A stretch of 64,000 nucleotides of DNA from assembly GCA_013180625.2 (NCBI GenBank), contig SNVD02008011.1, positions 124,001 through 188,000 of the forward strand, given 5' to 3'. Shown piece after piece: positions 61,874-64,000 of the stretch. The position numbers were made by a program, and so were the translations under genes. The DNA is from Boswellia sacra (Eukaryota; Streptophyta; Magnoliopsida; Sapindales; Burseraceae). Below the pieces are notes generated by a model. The model worked only from the letters and a program-made list of their open reading frames with translations. It ran no database searches and was not told the DNA's origin. Position 1 is the stretch's first letter. Each line of letters begins with the position of its first letter.

Positions 61874-62428
61874 ATGGATGCTGATATCTTTCTGTCGAAC
61901 CTTCGTAAATATTTCCCTTCACTTCCTCAAAATGCTGTGTTTAAAATTTATAAAGTACGGATGACTAGACTTTGGGCATTGATGCTTCTAAATGTGCCTG
62001 CGGAAATCCGATGGCTTATCGAAGCCAAGGTAAGATTGTCAGGTGAGACTGACATTAATCTCGCAAAATACATGCCTGGTCTAGGGAAAAGCTACTACGC
62101 CAAGAGGCGAAGAGCGAAGAGGTTACAAGTATGCTATAAATGTGCTAGATGGAATTGTAACCAGACTTGTCGTTCATTAGGTTTTGTGTCCAGGAATAGA
62201 GAAGATAAACTTTCATTTATTAAGAATGGTTTGAGTACTGAGTCGCTGGATAATGTTTTGTTAACTCTCGAGTCACATTCTTGTGGACTTGTTCAGCGTG
62301 AATTGCTTAATCTATGGACACAATTTCGTGATGAATTGCAGTGTTATAGTCTAGGGAATCTGACTAAAAATGACCCTGTTTGCCAGTATATAAGAAAACT
62401 GGATGGGAAGCAAATCCCCGAATCATAG
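61874..62428 (+). CDS. Cysteine-rich, arginine-rich zinc-finger protein resembling carlavirus nucleic-acid-binding proteins
   Basis: An intact 184-codon frame. The centre has a Gly-Lys-Ser-Tyr-Tyr-Ala block, a basic cluster KRRRAKR (about residues 77-83) and a cysteine cluster CYKCARWNCNQTC (about 87-99, CX2CX4CX3C). This order, a short hydrophobic helix, then G-x-S-x-Y-A, then an arginine cluster, then a compact zinc finger, is the hallmark of the small cysteine-rich proteins encoded near the 3' end of carlaviruses and of related flexiviruses. In those viruses the protein binds nucleic acid, can enter the nucleus and modulates host gene expression or silencing. The C-terminal ~80 residues are unfamiliar. 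The frame is longer than the typical viral protein. It lies between a gypsy polyprotein tail and a LOG frame, with no viral replicase or coat gene in the window. Function here is unknown; the similarity is from recognition, not a search. Confidence 0.6.
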   Translation: MDADIFLSNLRKYFPSLPQNAVFKIYKVRMTRLWALMLLNVPAEIRWLIEAKVRLSGETDINLAKYMPGLGKSYYAKRRRAKRLQVCYKCARWNCNQTCRSLGFVSRNREDKLSFIKNGLSTESLDNVLLTLESHSCGLVQRELLNLWTQFRDELQCYSLGNLTKNDPVCQYIRKLDGKQIPES

Positions 62429-62653
62429 AAGGTGTTTCAGCCGTTACTGGAAGTAAAACCAGAGCAAGATGTGAGCCACAATCACAACTACTTGTATATT
62501 TGAATGTGTGTTGTTGTTATCAAATTTTTTTTCTTGTTTCATTTGATCTGATTATCAATGTTGTTTTCATGTTGTTGTTGTTTGTTGATTTTGTTTGTTT
62601 TAATTTCAAGTTTTCTTTTTGACAAATCATATGACTACCCTATGGCATAAGTA

Positions 62654-62837
62654 CACGTGGGAGATAAGTGTGGAGGTTTTGTCAACCTCCGCCGAAAGTG
62701 TATCTCCATTTTTCATGTTTCACGTGGGAGACAAGTATGTAGGTTTTGTCAAACCTCACCGAAAGCATATCTAATTTTTTTCAAATCTTGGGGCGATAAA
62801 TCTGCATCGAGCAACCCCCACCGAAATTATGTCCCCA
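62654..62837 (+). repeat. Three imperfect ~66-bp hairpin repeats between the CRP and LOG frames
   Basis: Units begin at 62654, 62721 and about 62787 (period 67, then 65). Shared blocks: CACGTGGGAGA(T/C)AAGT, AGGTTTTGTCAA(A)CCT, and (G/A)CCGAAA followed by TAT-T-C. Unit 1 folds best: outer stem GGAGATA (62660-62666) with TATCTCC (62701-62707), inner stem GGAGGTT (62672-62678) with AACCTCC (62684-62690), loop TTGTC. Unit 2 keeps the inner stem AGGTTT/AAACCT. Unit 3 keeps the outer stem (GGGG..ATAA with TTAT..CCCC) and the CACCGAAA block. Stems are thus partly conserved while sequence varies. I do not recognise a known RNA family. Confidence 0.7.
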
Positions 62838-62979
62838 TGTGTCAAATTTGAGAGTTTTACGTGTGTATATATCAATTCTCCATATTTTCAAATGTCATTA
62901 TTATAACCTGTCTTGCACTTGAAAAGCATATTACCTAACGTGTATCATTGTCTTACACAAGGTTAGAGCACTTGTAGAA

Positions 62980-63630
62980 ATGGAGAAAACACCAATTCAG
63001 CGATTCCAAAATATATGCGTATTTTGTGGATTGCAATTTGGTAAAGATGGAGGGTTTACAACGGCAGCTCTTGATCTTGGTAGGACATTAGCTGCGAGGG
63101 GTATTCATTTGATTTATGGAGGGGGTAGTCTTGGGTTAATGGGGTGTGAGTCAACAGCTGCATCCTTGGGAGGAAGTAAAGTTCTTGGCATTATTCCTAA
63201 ACCATTAGCTGTGCGAGATATCATAGGCAACACAATGGGGGAAGAGTTACAGGTCTCTAGCATGCATGAGCATATTGCACTTATGGTCATTAAATCTGAT
63301 GCATTTATAGCTTTGCTCGGTGGTTATGGTACATTAGAGGAGATATTTCAAATCACCTCTGGGGCACAGCTAAACATCCATCGGAAACCCATTGGTTTGT
63401 TAAATGTCAATAATTTTTTGGATGGTTTGTTGTCTTTTCTTGATCAAGCAGTAGAAAAAAACTTCATCTCACAGTCGGCGAGGCAAATTCTGGTTACAGC
63501 TTCAACTGCAGGGGAGTTAATTGACAAATTACAAGCATTCGTCTATTCGCCTGATCCAACAATAGCTCAGATAGATTGGTTTGCGGAGGGCAATAAAAGG
63601 CGTAAACTGGATTTAGCGCTCCATCTGTAA
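62980..63630 (+). CDS. Intronless LOG-family protein (cytokinin riboside 5'-monophosphate phosphoribohydrolase-like)
   Basis: An intact 216-codon frame. Matches to the LOG family: N-terminal ICVFCG, the Rossmann loop YGGGSLGLMG, GIIPKPL, the DAFIAL segment, GGYGTLEE, and HRKPIGLLN. LOG enzymes hydrolyse cytokinin nucleotides to free active bases in the cytosol, and 216 residues is normal length. Two odd points: the signature PGGYGT reads LGGYGT, and the conserved MHxRKxxM reads MHEHIALM, so the Arg-Lys pair used in catalysis is replaced while the catalytic Glu of GTLEE remains. Plant LOG genes normally have several introns; this copy has none, which points to a reverse-transcribed origin. It follows the hairpin repeats and may belong to the retroelement. 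Activity is doubtful, but the long open frame suggests it was kept for a time. Confidence 0.82.
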   Translation: MEKTPIQRFQNICVFCGLQFGKDGGFTTAALDLGRTLAARGIHLIYGGGSLGLMGCESTAASLGGSKVLGIIPKPLAVRDIIGNTMGEELQVSSMHEHIALMVIKSDAFIALLGGYGTLEEIFQITSGAQLNIHRKPIGLLNVNNFLDGLLSFLDQAVEKNFISQSARQILVTASTAGELIDKLQAFVYSPDPTIAQIDWFAEGNKRRKLDLALHL

Positions 63631-64000
63631 TCTTTATCAGCTGGTTTGCTTCACTTTTGTTTGCTTTCATTTTATTGTGTTTATCTGAGATTTTTCATGT
63701 TATTTCTTTTGAGCTTTTTCAGGTTATTTCTTTCGTTCCAGGTAATATTTTCTAATTTTGGATTTTAGAGTGGTGGCTTAAAAAGTTCAAGTCCTCTTGA
63801 AACGCATTGTGAATCTCTTCAATCCATAATGGCTAAATAAGGAGGCTAACTTCTAAACTTTTTAGACCCATTTTAACTGACTTGTTTGTGTTTGCTGACT
63901 TGTTGGACTTTGTTATTTTATGAGTAAGTTTAGTTTTACGTAATTTAGAGTTTTATGTGTTTTCGTCTTTATCAGTTTCGATTTTAAAAAAAATTGTGGA
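63631..64000 (+). other. 3' flank of the LOG frame to the window edge
   Basis: T-rich sequence with two TTATTTCTTT(C/T) stretches and an A-run at 63986-63993 followed by TTGTGGA. If the region is a retroelement, the polypurine tract and 3' LTR should follow here or just beyond 64000; neither could be confirmed. Confidence 0.4.

Noticed and set aside
61623..61922. 99-codon Lys/Arg-rich minus-strand frame with an internal repeat
   Set aside because: Product of the CTTTT-rich spacer and its 57-bp duplication; it lies antisense to the retroelement.
62654..62837. Hammerhead or twister ribozymes in the hairpin repeats
   Set aside because: CCGAAA is reminiscent of the hammerhead GAAA box, but the required CUGANGA strand is absent in all three units, and the twister core bases are not present.
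58506..62980. Second end of the CACTA element between the LTR and the LOG frame (CACTTGTAGAAATGG at about 62966)
   Set aside because: It is in the wrong orientation and lacks the CACTACAAG terminus, so it is a chance resemblance.
1..64000. tRNA, rRNA, snoRNA or CRISPR arrays
   Set aside because: I saw no cloverleaf with proper A/B boxes apart from weak SINE-like units, no rRNA core motifs, and no regularly spaced short repeats with unique spacers.

Overview
The window is plant nuclear DNA from a woody eudicot. The evidence is AT-rich intergenic sequence, GT-AG introns, plant carboxylesterases, a plant receptor-like protein (RLP), and Ty1/copia, Ty3/gypsy, CACTA and hAT elements. The gene set would fit a rosid such as Citrus, but I could not test the species.

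Layout. 1-4644 is a CACTA transposon end inserted in an antisense copia element. 5431-11076 holds two convergent carboxylesterase paralogues, one with an intron inside the catalytic GDSAGG motif and one without. 12921-22011 is a complete 8-exon eIF2D gene on the minus strand; the spliced reading frame closes exactly at 612 codons. 22012-40424 is almost entirely repeats: AT-rich tandem arrays, three copies of one non-autonomous DNA element, a copia element with a solo LTR inside its 5' LTR, two hAT-like elements and several MITEs. 41044-45904 is an LRR receptor-like protein gene whose last exon is cut by a 1603-bp solo gypsy LTR with perfect 5-bp target duplications. 47088-50142 and 55161-56543 carry scrambled fragments of the RLP family and of eIF2D. 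These are broken up by a complete copia element (50143-55160, TSD ATATC) and the 3' end of another copia.

The most unusual region is 56544-64000. A gypsy LTR is interrupted by a CACTA terminus with its own TATA box and first intron, and then a second Ty3/gypsy LTR begins. That LTR is followed almost directly by the last 33 codons of a gypsy polyprotein. Gag, protease, RT and RNase H are missing. Where a retroelement's 3' region should lie there are two intact open reading frames. One is a 184-residue arginine-rich/zinc-finger protein resembling the cysteine-rich nucleic-acid-binding proteins of carlaviruses and related flexiviruses. The other is a 216-residue intronless LOG-type (cytokinin-activating phosphoribohydrolase) protein with altered catalytic positions. 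Between them lie three imperfect ~66-bp repeats, each with hairpin potential. This looks like a gag-pol-deleted retroelement carrying a virus-like regulator and a hormone-enzyme gene. I know of no described element like it, and it is my main candidate for something new.

The ordinary host genes (carboxylesterases, eIF2D, RLP) have no evident functional connection; they are neighbours in a transposon-rich segment.
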